Shown in pieces: positions 26,394 to 33,704 of a stretch of DNA of 64,000 bases (its first letter is position 1; every line of letters starts with the position of its first letter). The stretch is from a virus: the IMG/VR virus record IMGVR_UViG_3300046533_000687, positions 1 to 64,000 of that record. One strand, 5' to 3'. The notes below the pieces were generated by a model. It did no database searches. It worked only from the letters and a program-made list of their open reading frames with translations, and was not told the DNA's origin. The translations under genes and the position numbers were made by a program.

Positions 26394-26767
26394 TGGCCAT
26401 TGATGGAGCACTTGACGGCCTGTTTATCGGTGGTGACAGTGAGGTCGTCTATACGGATAGCGACCCCGTCCCGCCAGACATGGCCGCGTGGAACATCGTT
26501 CTCGATATCAGAAAGAAGGACACGTCGAATTCTCCTGCGCTCTTGTCGAAGATCGGCGTGGTAAGCGGCGTGTATGCCAACACGCAGGCGGCGAATCAGC
26601 AGAAGGTAACATTCACACTGACGGCGGCAGAGTTAGGATCGACGATCTTCAAGGGTGACGATCCACGGATGCGATATTCGATCAAGAGGACGAACGCGGG
26701 TGCCGAGCAGCCGTTGCGCTACGGTGACTGTACCATCATTCGTGTGACGCAGATCGAGGGAGAGTGA
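26393..26767 (+). CDS. Hypothetical structural protein (124 aa)
   Basis: TGATG start after the repeat protein. Beta-rich with a middle TFTLTAAELGSTIFKG and a YSIKRTNAGAEQPLRYGDC end, reminiscent of tail-fibre-associated small proteins. Unrecognised. Confidence 0.6.
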   Translation: MAIDGALDGLFIGGDSEVVYTDSDPVPPDMAAWNIVLDIRKKDTSNSPALLSKIGVVSGVYANTQAANQQKVTFTLTAAELGSTIFKGDDPRMRYSIKRTNAGAEQPLRYGDCTIIRVTQIEGE

Positions 26768-26768
26768 C

Positions 26769-27377
26769 ATGCCGTTAGTCATCGATGCAACTGTTGGGGG
26801 AGTCGCTTCAAACAGCTACGAGACGCTGGCAGAAGCGCAGGCGTATTACGAGTCGCGCCTGCCGCTATCCGGGTGGGAAGACGCGGACAGCCAGGACGTG
26901 CTGCTGGTCATGGCCACGCGGCTGCTCGAGAACTTCGCGAACTCGCTGAAGGTCCTCGTGCCGGCACAGAACGGCATCGCGGCCTACTACCTCATCGAGC
27001 GTCGATGGACCGGGATGCCTGCTACCGCGACGCAGAAGCTCTCGTGGCCGCGCATCGGGATGTACGACGTTAACGGGAACCCGATTCCAGAGACCGTCAT
27101 CCCTCAGGAGCTGAAGGATGCCGAGTCCGAGTTCGCCGGGCAGCTTGGCATAGCAGACCGCACGCTGGACAACGACGTGATCGTGCAGGGACTGACATCC
27201 GTCAAGGCGGGCAGCGTGGCGCTGACGTTCAAGAATCAATTTCAGCCACAGGTCGTGCCTGACGCGGTGCTGAACCTGTTGCTGCCAGGGTGGCTGACCG
27301 ACGTGGTCGTCGAACCGGCCGTGCCCGCGCTGTTCGACGTCGTATCTGGTCCACGTCATCATGGAGGCTGGTGGTGA
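26769..27377 (+). CDS. Head-tail connector, DnaT-like family (202 aa)
   Basis: Begins with the pattern VIDATVGGVASNSYETLAEA, then QAYYESRLPLSGW. This fits the phage family often labelled 'DnaT-like ssDNA-binding', which acts as an adaptor (gp6/gp15-like) below the portal. Helical, with a Trp-rich C-terminus. I favour the connector role from its position. Confidence 0.7.
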   Translation: MPLVIDATVGGVASNSYETLAEAQAYYESRLPLSGWEDADSQDVLLVMATRLLENFANSLKVLVPAQNGIAAYYLIERRWTGMPATATQKLSWPRIGMYDVNGNPIPETVIPQELKDAESEFAGQLGIADRTLDNDVIVQGLTSVKAGSVALTFKNQFQPQVVPDAVLNLLLPGWLTDVVVEPAVPALFDVVSGPRHHGGWW

Positions 27378-27757
27378 GCATCCTTGATGCGCTGCGCGCA
27401 GGCGTGAAGGTCGCAGACAAGGTGACGAAGCCTCTGCAGCCGTCGGTCTCCTTCGAGCGCTACCTGAGCGAGGATGGATTCGGTACGCGCACCTATGCAT
27501 CTGCCGTTCCGCTGAAGGCGATCGTCGAGCATAAGCAGCGAAACGTGAGCACGATGACAGGTGAGCTGGCCGTCAGCCGCGCGTATGTCATGTTCCTGGA
27601 CATCGCCGCGTTGGTGATCGCGACGGCAGGGGACGGCGTGGACGTGAATGATAAGATCACGCTGCCGAATGGCGTGACAGGGCCGATCTTGAACTTCGAC
27701 GGCTTCGTGGATGCCGGAACTGGACAACCACTTGCGACGGAGATATACCTCGGATGA
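27374..27757 (+). CDS. Head-closure or joining protein (127 aa)
   Basis: GTG 27374 overlaps the previous stop, with GGAGG close upstream. Beta-rich (VSFERYLSEDGFGTRTY, KITLPNGVTGPILNFDGFVD), the usual make-up of head-closure proteins. Lies directly after the connector, as expected. Confidence 0.6.
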   Translation: MSILDALRAGVKVADKVTKPLQPSVSFERYLSEDGFGTRTYASAVPLKAIVEHKQRNVSTMTGELAVSRAYVMFLDIAALVIATAGDGVDVNDKITLPNGVTGPILNFDGFVDAGTGQPLATEIYLG

Positions 27758-28827
27758 CCTTCATCGATTCCCGTCATAAGCTCTTCGGCCATCTCGACCG
27801 CCTCGTCGGCTGGCAGCACGGAGAGCATCCAGCACCGGTGACGGTCGAGTGGGACCTCTCGAACCGCTGCGCGCTCGGGTGCATGGACTGTCACTTCGCG
27901 CACACGCACACACGCGGACCGTGGGCGAGCAAGCCGCGCACCTTACCGATGGCATACGACTCAGGTGGTGACCTGGCTGACATCGACGTCGTGCGACGCG
28001 GTCTGGACCAGATGGCGCGCATCGGTGTCAAGGGTATCGTGTGGAGCGGAGGTGGAGAGCCGACGACGCATCCGCGATGGCAGGACGTCATCGACTACGC
28101 CTCGTCGCTCGGTCTGCAGCAAGGCATGTATACGTTCGGCGGACTGTTTGATGAGAAGTCGGCGACACACCTCGCGAGGCATGCTGAATGGGTCGTCGTC
28201 TCGCTTGACGCACCTGACGAGCATACCTACGCGCACGAGAAGGGCGTGCAGTCGTCACGGTTCTTTGCCGCCTGCGACGGTATCGGGTGGTTGGCGCAGG
28301 TGAAGAAGGCGACCGTCGGCGTCTCGTTCCTCTTGCATGCGGACAACTGGACGCGTGCTGGTGAGATGCTGTCGCTGGCACGAGCGCTTGGTGCGACCTA
28401 CATCACCTTCCGCCCAGCCGTTCGTACAACGCCGGATGCACCATCAACGTGTACTGACGACCGCTCGTGGATCACCGCCGCGCTGCCGAACCTGAAGGAC
28501 TACGAGAGCGAGCCCGATGTCGAGTGTGACGTCGATCGGTTCCTGCAGTATCGAGATTGGACGACGCGGTCCTATTCGACGTGCCACGGCGTGAAGTTGA
28601 CGACGACGATCACACCCGACGGTCGTCTATGGATGTGTCCGCAGCACCGTGGCGTGCCTGGAAGCTGTCTTGGCGACCTCAAGACCGAGTCGTTCAAGGA
28701 CATCTGGTATAGGCATGGTGGTACCTATACACAGTTTGACAACTGCCGCGTCATGTGCCGCTTGCATCTGATGAACGAGACGCTTGCACAAGTCTACGCG
28801 CAGCACGAGCATGGAGCATTTCTGTGA
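27754..28827 (+). CDS. Radical SAM protein with SPASM-like cysteine tail
   Basis: C39-x3-C43-x2-C46 binds the radical [4Fe-4S] cluster, and SGGGEPTTHP (98-107) is the SAM-binding GGE motif. The C-terminal part has further cysteines (277, 295, 305, 331, 335) around TPDGRLWMCPQH, the layout of SPASM or twitch domains that bind auxiliary clusters. Such enzymes modify peptides, sugars or nucleotides. It sits between a head-closure gene and a glycosyltransferase, coupled by ATGA and GTGA overlaps. The substrate is unknown; a virion protein or glycan precursor is possible. Confidence 0.82.
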   Translation: MTFIDSRHKLFGHLDRLVGWQHGEHPAPVTVEWDLSNRCALGCMDCHFAHTHTRGPWASKPRTLPMAYDSGGDLADIDVVRRGLDQMARIGVKGIVWSGGGEPTTHPRWQDVIDYASSLGLQQGMYTFGGLFDEKSATHLARHAEWVVVSLDAPDEHTYAHEKGVQSSRFFAACDGIGWLAQVKKATVGVSFLLHADNWTRAGEMLSLARALGATYITFRPAVRTTPDAPSTCTDDRSWITAALPNLKDYESEPDVECDVDRFLQYRDWTTRSYSTCHGVKLTTTITPDGRLWMCPQHRGVPGSCLGDLKTESFKDIWYRHGGTYTQFDNCRVMCRLHLMNETLAQVYAQHEHGAFL

Positions 28828-29453
28828 TCAACGTCTGTATCACCGTGTTCAACCGTTACGACCTGCTTGCCCGTCTCTTCGCGTCGCTTGGTGCTAGCAC
28901 GGTGCAGCCTGACGAGGTCTACGTCATCGATCGCGGAAATGATCCCGTCCGACTGAAGCATGCCGCCAACGGACGCCCGTTCATCACGGTGCCGCTCGAA
29001 GGGCAGAGCCTCCCGGCAGCGTGGAATTGGTTCATGTCGAACGTCGAGGAGGAGCGCGTCATCGTAAGCGATGACATCGAGTTCTTCCCTGAGACGTTGG
29101 AAACCTTCTTGAAGACGCCAGGTGACCTTGTCGGACTGGAGGATGGCAAGTCGAGTCACTTTGCCTGCTTCGCGCCGCGCAACAGCTGTATCAAGAAGGT
29201 CGGGTTCTTCGACGAGTCGCTGTCACCCGACTACATGTATTTTGAGGATAGCGACTATGGCCGACGCATGCTCCTGTTAGGCATACCGATCGTCGGCATC
29301 TCGTGCATGCATCACGGCTTGGCGCAGTCGTGGGAGAAGAAGACGGAAGCGCAACGCAGCGATCACCATCGGCGGTTCATGATCGCGCAGGACAACTATA
29401 TCAAGAAGTGGGGCGGCATCCCTGGGAAAGAGAAGAAGCATGCAGATCGGTAA
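28824..29453 (+). CDS. Family 2 glycosyltransferase (209 aa)
   Basis: N-terminal INVCITVFNRYDLLARLFAS is the GT2 nucleotide-binding start; VIVSDDIEFFP supplies the acidic metal site; DESLSPDYMYFEDSDYGRRM is the acceptor-side ED motif. Short but complete in motifs. Starts at GTG inside the radical SAM gene's stop. Confidence 0.75.
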   Translation: MINVCITVFNRYDLLARLFASLGASTVQPDEVYVIDRGNDPVRLKHAANGRPFITVPLEGQSLPAAWNWFMSNVEEERVIVSDDIEFFPETLETFLKTPGDLVGLEDGKSSHFACFAPRNSCIKKVGFFDESLSPDYMYFEDSDYGRRMLLLGIPIVGISCMHHGLAQSWEKKTEAQRSDHHRRFMIAQDNYIKKWGGIPGKEKKHADR

Positions 29454-29955
29454 CCTCTATCATCATCGCGTACTTGGAATGCTGGCGACGCGGACGCAGA
29501 GCTACCTGGAGATCGGCGTACAGGAGGGTGATTCGCTAGCAGCTGTCGTCGCGGCGAACAGGGAGATCGACGTCACACTCTGCGATCCATGGGATGCTAA
29601 TCACGGCGGCACGAACCGTGGCTCACACCACCACATTCAGGAGCGCTTGAACACGCTCGCGCATCGGGGTAAGCGCTGCTACCTCGACGGGTTCTCGTCT
29701 GTGGAGATCCCGAAGATCGACTGTCAGCACTTTGACCTCATTCACGTTGACGGCGATCACTCCTATGAGGGCTGTAAGAATGACCTCAAGATGTGCTGGC
29801 CGATGACGTTACGCTACCTCGTGGTTCACGACGTGTTCTTCCAGGAAGTACGTGACGCGGCGTTTCAGTTTCTCGAGTGGCACCACGCGGAGTTCGGTGA
29901 GGTATCATTCTCTGCATCAGACCACGGGACTCTGGTGATCGAGAGGGAGCGATGA
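29440..29955 (+). CDS. Class I methyltransferase (171 aa)
   Basis: SYLEIGVQEGDSLAAV is the SAM-binding motif I, CDPWD the acidic loop, DLIHVDGDHSYEGCKNDLK and LVVHDVFF complete a Methyltransf_24-type domain. Overlaps the glycosyltransferase by 14 bases. Probably O-methylates a sugar or small metabolite used by the neighbouring enzymes. Confidence 0.75.
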   Translation: MQIGNLYHHRVLGMLATRTQSYLEIGVQEGDSLAAVVAANREIDVTLCDPWDANHGGTNRGSHHHIQERLNTLAHRGKRCYLDGFSSVEIPKIDCQHFDLIHVDGDHSYEGCKNDLKMCWPMTLRYLVVHDVFFQEVRDAAFQFLEWHHAEFGEVSFSASDHGTLVIERER

Positions 29956-31196
29956 AAAAGCTCCTCTGGGTCGGCGATGCCTGCGTGAGCTCGGGGTTCG
30001 CCCGAGCGACGCATAACATCCTCGACACGTTGCGCTACGTCTTCGACGTCCAGGTGCTCGGACTGTGTTACAGCGGTGACCCGCACGACTATCCGTACAA
30101 GGTCTATCCCGCGTACAGTGGTGGAGATGCGTTCGGCGTCGGGCGTGTCAAGGACATCGCGGAGTCATTCAAGCCGGACGTTATCGTCATCCAGCAGGAC
30201 CCGTGGAACTTTCCACCATACCTCGAGCAGCTCAAGGGGATCGACGCGCCTATCGTCGGACATGTGGCCGTTGACGGTAAGAACTGCGCCGGAGAGAAGT
30301 TGCAGGGGCTGGCGGCCTGCGTCTTCTGGACGATGTTCGGGGAGGCGGAAGCGAAGGTTGGAGGCTATGTCGGGCCGACAGAAGTCATCCCGCTGGGCGT
30401 CGATCGTAACATCTACAAGCCTCTGGACAAGATAGAGCTGAAGGCGAATATCATAGGCCCCGTCCTGGCCGTGCAGCATCTCCCTGCCGACTCATTCGTC
30501 GTGGGCGTGGTCGGGCGTAATCAGGAACGCAAGCGCCTCGACCTGACGATCCGGTACTTCGCCGAGTGGGTGCGGTCGCACAAGGTTGAAGATGCCTGCC
30601 TGTGGTGCCACGTTGCGCCGACCGGCGATCAGGCGTATGACATGCACCAGCTCGTGAAGTATTACGGGATGGGCGGTCGCGTGTTCGCGCCTTCTATCAA
30701 TCCGGTCTACGGGCTGCCTGAAGCGTCGATGGCAAAGGTGATCAACCTGTTCGACGTGTTCTTCTCGACCACGCAGGGTGAGGGATTCGGTCTGCCGGCA
30801 CTCGAGGCGATGGCGTGCGGCGTGCCGCCACTCCTGCCAGACTGGTCGGCGTATGGCGACTGGGCGCGTCGAGGCGCGACGCTCGTGCCCTGCTCCTCGA
30901 CCGCCGTGACGCCGCACATCGGCGGCGCGGTACTCGGCGGCATCATGGACGAGGAGAAGGCCATCGAGAAGCTGCACTGCCTCTATGCCGAGAACGGTCT
31001 GCGTGCGCGGCTGTCACGCCAGGCGCTGGACCTTGCCTCGCAGCCCGAGTTCCAGTGGCCGGTCATCGGGGATGCCTGGCTGAAAGTGCTCTCAGATGTG
31101 CTCCAGAACTGGCCAGGATTGGCTGTGGAAGCTGAAAAGGACGCGGCCGTGGCTAACCCCTTCCAGAGCCAGGCTGTGGCAGAGGTGGCATCATGA
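29952..31196 (+). CDS. Family 4-type glycosyltransferase (414 aa)
   Basis: GT-B fold: N-terminal WVGDACVSSGFARATHNI, linker VIPLGVDRNIYKP, and C-terminal STTQGEGFGLPALEAMACG with the E-x7-E donor-site pattern. Transfers a sugar from a nucleotide donor. ATGA-coupled on both sides, last gene of the modification group before tail-completion genes. Confidence 0.82.
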   Translation: MKKLLWVGDACVSSGFARATHNILDTLRYVFDVQVLGLCYSGDPHDYPYKVYPAYSGGDAFGVGRVKDIAESFKPDVIVIQQDPWNFPPYLEQLKGIDAPIVGHVAVDGKNCAGEKLQGLAACVFWTMFGEAEAKVGGYVGPTEVIPLGVDRNIYKPLDKIELKANIIGPVLAVQHLPADSFVVGVVGRNQERKRLDLTIRYFAEWVRSHKVEDACLWCHVAPTGDQAYDMHQLVKYYGMGGRVFAPSINPVYGLPEASMAKVINLFDVFFSTTQGEGFGLPALEAMACGVPPLLPDWSAYGDWARRGATLVPCSSTAVTPHIGGAVLGGIMDEEKAIEKLHCLYAENGLRARLSRQALDLASQPEFQWPVIGDAWLKVLSDVLQNWPGLAVEAEKDAAVANPFQSQAVAEVAS

Positions 31197-31612
31197 AAGG
31201 TGCCAGCGAGATGATCGCGAAGGTGAGACTTGTCGCGAAGGCGCAGCCCAACCGCGTAGGCGCGGCACTCTACCTTGAAGGGCAGATCGAGATGACCGAG
31301 TCGAAGCGGCGCTGCCCCGTGTCGCCGACCGCCGCGCAGTTCAAGGCGATGGGCCGGACGATGCCGAAGGGCCTGGTGCCTGGCACGCTGCGGGCGAGCG
31401 GACAGGTGGCCGAGCCGGAATATCAGGGCAACAACATCTCCGTCACGCTATCTTACGGCGGCGCGGCGATCGACTATGCTATCGTGCAGCACGAGCGTCT
31501 CGACTATCACCACACGACGGGCCAGGCAAAATACCTCGAGAGTGTGATCAACGAGTCGCGGCCGTTCATGGCCGCGCGCCTTGCTGCGCGGCTGCAGTTA
31601 AAGGAAGGCTGA
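31193..31612 (+). CDS. Tail completion protein, HK97 gp10-like (139 aa)
   Basis: Pattern YAIVQHERLDYHHTTGQAKYL near the C-terminus is characteristic of HK97 gp10-like proteins that link the tail tube to the head. Size and order (before tail terminator and tube) agree. Confidence 0.75.
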   Translation: MKGASEMIAKVRLVAKAQPNRVGAALYLEGQIEMTESKRRCPVSPTAAQFKAMGRTMPKGLVPGTLRASGQVAEPEYQGNNISVTLSYGGAAIDYAIVQHERLDYHHTTGQAKYLESVINESRPFMAARLAARLQLKEG

Positions 31613-31713
31613 TGTTCATCTGGATTCTTTGCAGCCGTTGTCGCTGCTGGTTCTCGCGGATTGACCCGGCGATCGAAGTTAAGAATGCCGCTTACTGCCT
31701 GGAGTGTCAGTGA
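31612..31713 (+). CDS. Zinc-binding microprotein (33 aa)
   Basis: TGATG at both ends. The sequence has CSRC-RC and a later CLEC, a minimal zinc ribbon on 33 residues. Perfect embedding between two tail genes argues that it is translated. Role unknown. Confidence 0.55.
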   Translation: MFIWILCSRCRCWFSRIDPAIEVKNAAYCLECQ

Positions 31714-32117
31714 TGCCCTTCCTCGATGAGATCGCCGCGAAGCTCGTGACGGCCAGCGTCGGCACGGTCGGCTCGAACATCTTTCTCGGCTCGAAGGCGA
31801 TCATCCCGGTAGGCAACGGACCGTATCTCTCGCTGGTCGAGACGGGCGGTAGCGCGCCGACGCGGATTCAGAATGTCGCGACGGCACACACGCAGCGCCC
31901 GACGGCACAGGTATCGGTACGCGCAAAGTCGTATCAAGCGGCCAGGACGATGCTCCAGGCGGCATACGAGGCGCTTGACGGGACGTTCAACACGACTCTG
32001 AGCGGGACGTTCTATCAGAGCATCACCGCGCGGCAGGAACCGACGGACGTCGGCCTCGATGACGCGGGCCGCGCGATGATCGTGTTTAACATAGAAGTTG
32101 AGAAGCAGCCATCATGA
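31713..32117 (+). CDS. Tail terminator protein (134 aa)
   Basis: Matches the phage minor capsid/tail terminator family (FLDEIAAKLVTASVG, GPYLSLVETGGSAPTRIQNV, TARQEPTDVGLDDAGR). These cap the tail tube at its head end. I use ATG 31713 (TGATG); a GTG at 31704 would add three residues. Confidence 0.72.
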   Translation: MPFLDEIAAKLVTASVGTVGSNIFLGSKAIIPVGNGPYLSLVETGGSAPTRIQNVATAHTQRPTAQVSVRAKSYQAARTMLQAAYEALDGTFNTTLSGTFYQSITARQEPTDVGLDDAGRAMIVFNIEVEKQPS

Positions 32118-32198
32118 AGCAGGAGTGCGGGACATTAGGGCAGCCATCCTGAAGCATTCCCGCTTCTTGAGGCCTGTCTCTTATACAGGAGACGAGCG

Positions 32199-32648
32199 AT
32201 GACGTTACCTCTCAGTGGACATGGTGCTAAGATCGAACGGGCACTAGCAGCGACACCGACAGTCTTTGCCGAGATTGCCGAGATCAAGGACATCACGCTG
32301 CCGGGTCTGGATCACAACGAGTTCGATGCGACCTCGCACAACCGGAACATTGATGCCTACGTCATGGGCGTCCTGCGCCGGGACCTGTTCACCATCAAGA
32401 TGAACTTCCTGCCGAGCGACGGCTCGCAGGACCATCTGACGGGTCTGATCAAGGCGGCCATCACGAATCCCGTACCGACGGACGGGTTCAAGATCACGTT
32501 TCCCGACAACACGAACGTGTGGGTCGCCAGCGGTCAGGTGAAGGCCGTAAAGAACATCGTGCTGCCAGTCGACGGGCTGTCGACGGCGGACGTTGAAGTC
32601 AGGTTCAGCGGATTGATGCTCATCAACGGCGTGGTGATCGGCACGTAG
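32199..32648 (+). CDS. Major tail tube protein
   Basis: 149 residues; FAEIAEIKDITLPGLDHNEF then RRDLFTIKMNFLPSDGSQDHL is the Phage_tube_2/lambda gpV-like tail tube pattern. Strong AGGAG site. Polymerises into the non-contractile tube. No sheath gene is nearby. Confidence 0.82.
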   Translation: MTLPLSGHGAKIERALAATPTVFAEIAEIKDITLPGLDHNEFDATSHNRNIDAYVMGVLRRDLFTIKMNFLPSDGSQDHLTGLIKAAITNPVPTDGFKITFPDNTNVWVASGQVKAVKNIVLPVDGLSTADVEVRFSGLMLINGVVIGT

Positions 32649-32654
32649 TCTGCA

Positions 32655-32716
32655 ACGCAGCGTCACTACCTCTCTGCCGGTCTTAGAGAGGTGGCGTAAC
32701 TGGAGACCGGCATACT
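32655..32716 (+). promoter_or_regulatory. Overlapping hairpins between tube and chaperone genes
   Basis: CCTCTC pairs with GAGAGG, and TGCCGGTCT pairs with AGACCGGCA; the two pairings overlap and exclude each other. No U-run follows, so this is not a clear terminator. It may reduce downstream transcription or stabilise the tube message. Confidence 0.35.
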
Positions 32717-32738
32717 AAGGGCAGAAGCAGGAGCAATT

Positions 32739-32933
32739 ATGCTAACGATCAAGCACATCCTCCCTAACGGCAACGAGCGCGTCTTTCCGGTAACGTCTGT
32801 CGAGAGGACGGAGGAGGGCTTGTCGTTCGGCTCTCAAGAGCTCATCACCTCTGGGAAAGTCTACCTCATGAACGACGCGGGCAAGACGGTGGCACTCTAT
32901 GATTTCGAGAAGAAGGAGCAGAACAATGGATGA
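32739..32933 (+). CDS. Small hypothetical tail-region protein (64 aa)
   Basis: AGGAG site before ATG. A compact beta-like protein (KHILPNGNERVFPVTSVERT, LITSGKVYLMNDAGKTV). Overlaps the chaperone start by 8 bases. Unknown function. Confidence 0.6.
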   Translation: MLTIKHILPNGNERVFPVTSVERTEEGLSFGSQELITSGKVYLMNDAGKTVALYDFEKKEQNNG

Positions 32934-33288
32934 AACAAAGAAGGTTTACGAGACGCTCGAAGAGATGTTTGCAAGCGGTGCAAGTGACGTCGAGTACGCC
33001 TATGTTGATGGCTTCAAGCCAGGCGAAAGCGTTCGCATCGGTTCTGTGACGGCCGGCGATATGATCGAGTGGAGTGAGGCGAGCGAGGGCGAGGCGAAGC
33101 GCACGGCTGGTCTACGGCTCATCTGCAAGAGCATCGTGAACTCGAAGGGTGAGCGCATGGCTGATAACAAGAAGAACATCGAGAAGTTCCGTGGCATGCG
33201 TCACAAGGAGACCGAGCGCATCGTGAAGGAGATCCTGAAGCTGAACGGGATGACCGTCAAGGCGGAAGCCGAAGCAAAAAAAGACTGA
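32926..33288 (+). CDS. Tail assembly chaperone (G-type, 120 aa)
   Basis: Lies between tail tube and tape measure and precedes a second frame reached by slippage. Acidic N-terminus and helical C-terminus ending AEAEAKKD. Its last codons GCA AAA AAA GAC TGA contain a slippery heptamer. By analogy with lambda gpG it coats the tape measure while the tube forms. Confidence 0.75.
   Translation: MDETKKVYETLEEMFASGASDVEYAYVDGFKPGESVRIGSVTAGDMIEWSEASEGEAKRTAGLRLICKSIVNSKGERMADNKKNIEKFRGMRHKETERIVKEILKLNGMTVKAEAEAKKD
33276..33282 (+). promoter_or_regulatory. Programmed -1 ribosomal frameshift site
   Basis: A-AAA-AAA in the reading frame of the chaperone, two codons before its stop. Slipping back one base enters the frame that stays open to 33704 (AGA CTG AAG CGG ...). 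The arrangement equals the lambda G/GT site. An in-frame TTG at 33321 is the first start-like codon of the second frame and has no ribosome binding site. Confidence 0.72.
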
Positions 33289-33320
33289 AGCGGAGTCCGC
33301 ATCGACGATTCGCGTATCAA

Positions 33321-33704
33321 TTGGCTGTGAAGCTGGGGCGAGTCAACGTCGAGGTGATGCTCCGCAGCTTCACAGCCAAGCAGCTCATGTGGTGGGAGGT
33401 CTACGCCAGGATGGAACCGTTCAACGAGCTGAGGGCCGATCATCGAGCGGCGATGATCGCGGCGATGGTCTTCAACATGGCGGTCGATCCGAAGTATCGG
33501 AAGTCGGCGAACGACAGGATGTTTCAACTCCTTTATGATGAAGAGCCGGAACCGGAGCAGAAGGTCGACCTGTTGAAGACGATCGAGGTGCTCTCGGTGA
33601 TCGAGAACGCGAACCCGCAGAAGCCCGAGCTGGTGAACGATGGATCGGGACGCAAGGATCTCGCGGAACAGTTGGCGCGGGCCCGTGCCGCGATGGGGAC
33701 GTAG
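33321..33704 (+). CDS. Tail assembly chaperone T-type part (frameshift product)
   Basis: The frame is open from the slip at about 33282. MLRSFTAKQLMWWEVYARMEPF matches the lambda gpT/DUF4035-like part, which binds the tape measure. The true product is probably the fusion of the 120-residue chaperone with this segment. Ends right at the tape measure start. Confidence 0.72.
   Translation: MAVKLGRVNVEVMLRSFTAKQLMWWEVYARMEPFNELRADHRAAMIAAMVFNMAVDPKYRKSANDRMFQLLYDEEPEPEQKVDLLKTIEVLSVIENANPQKPELVNDGSGRKDLAEQLARARAAMGT

Noticed and set aside
32118-32198. Insertion sequence end
   Set aside because: Only 14 bases match the Tn5 mosaic end; there is no transposase and no second end.
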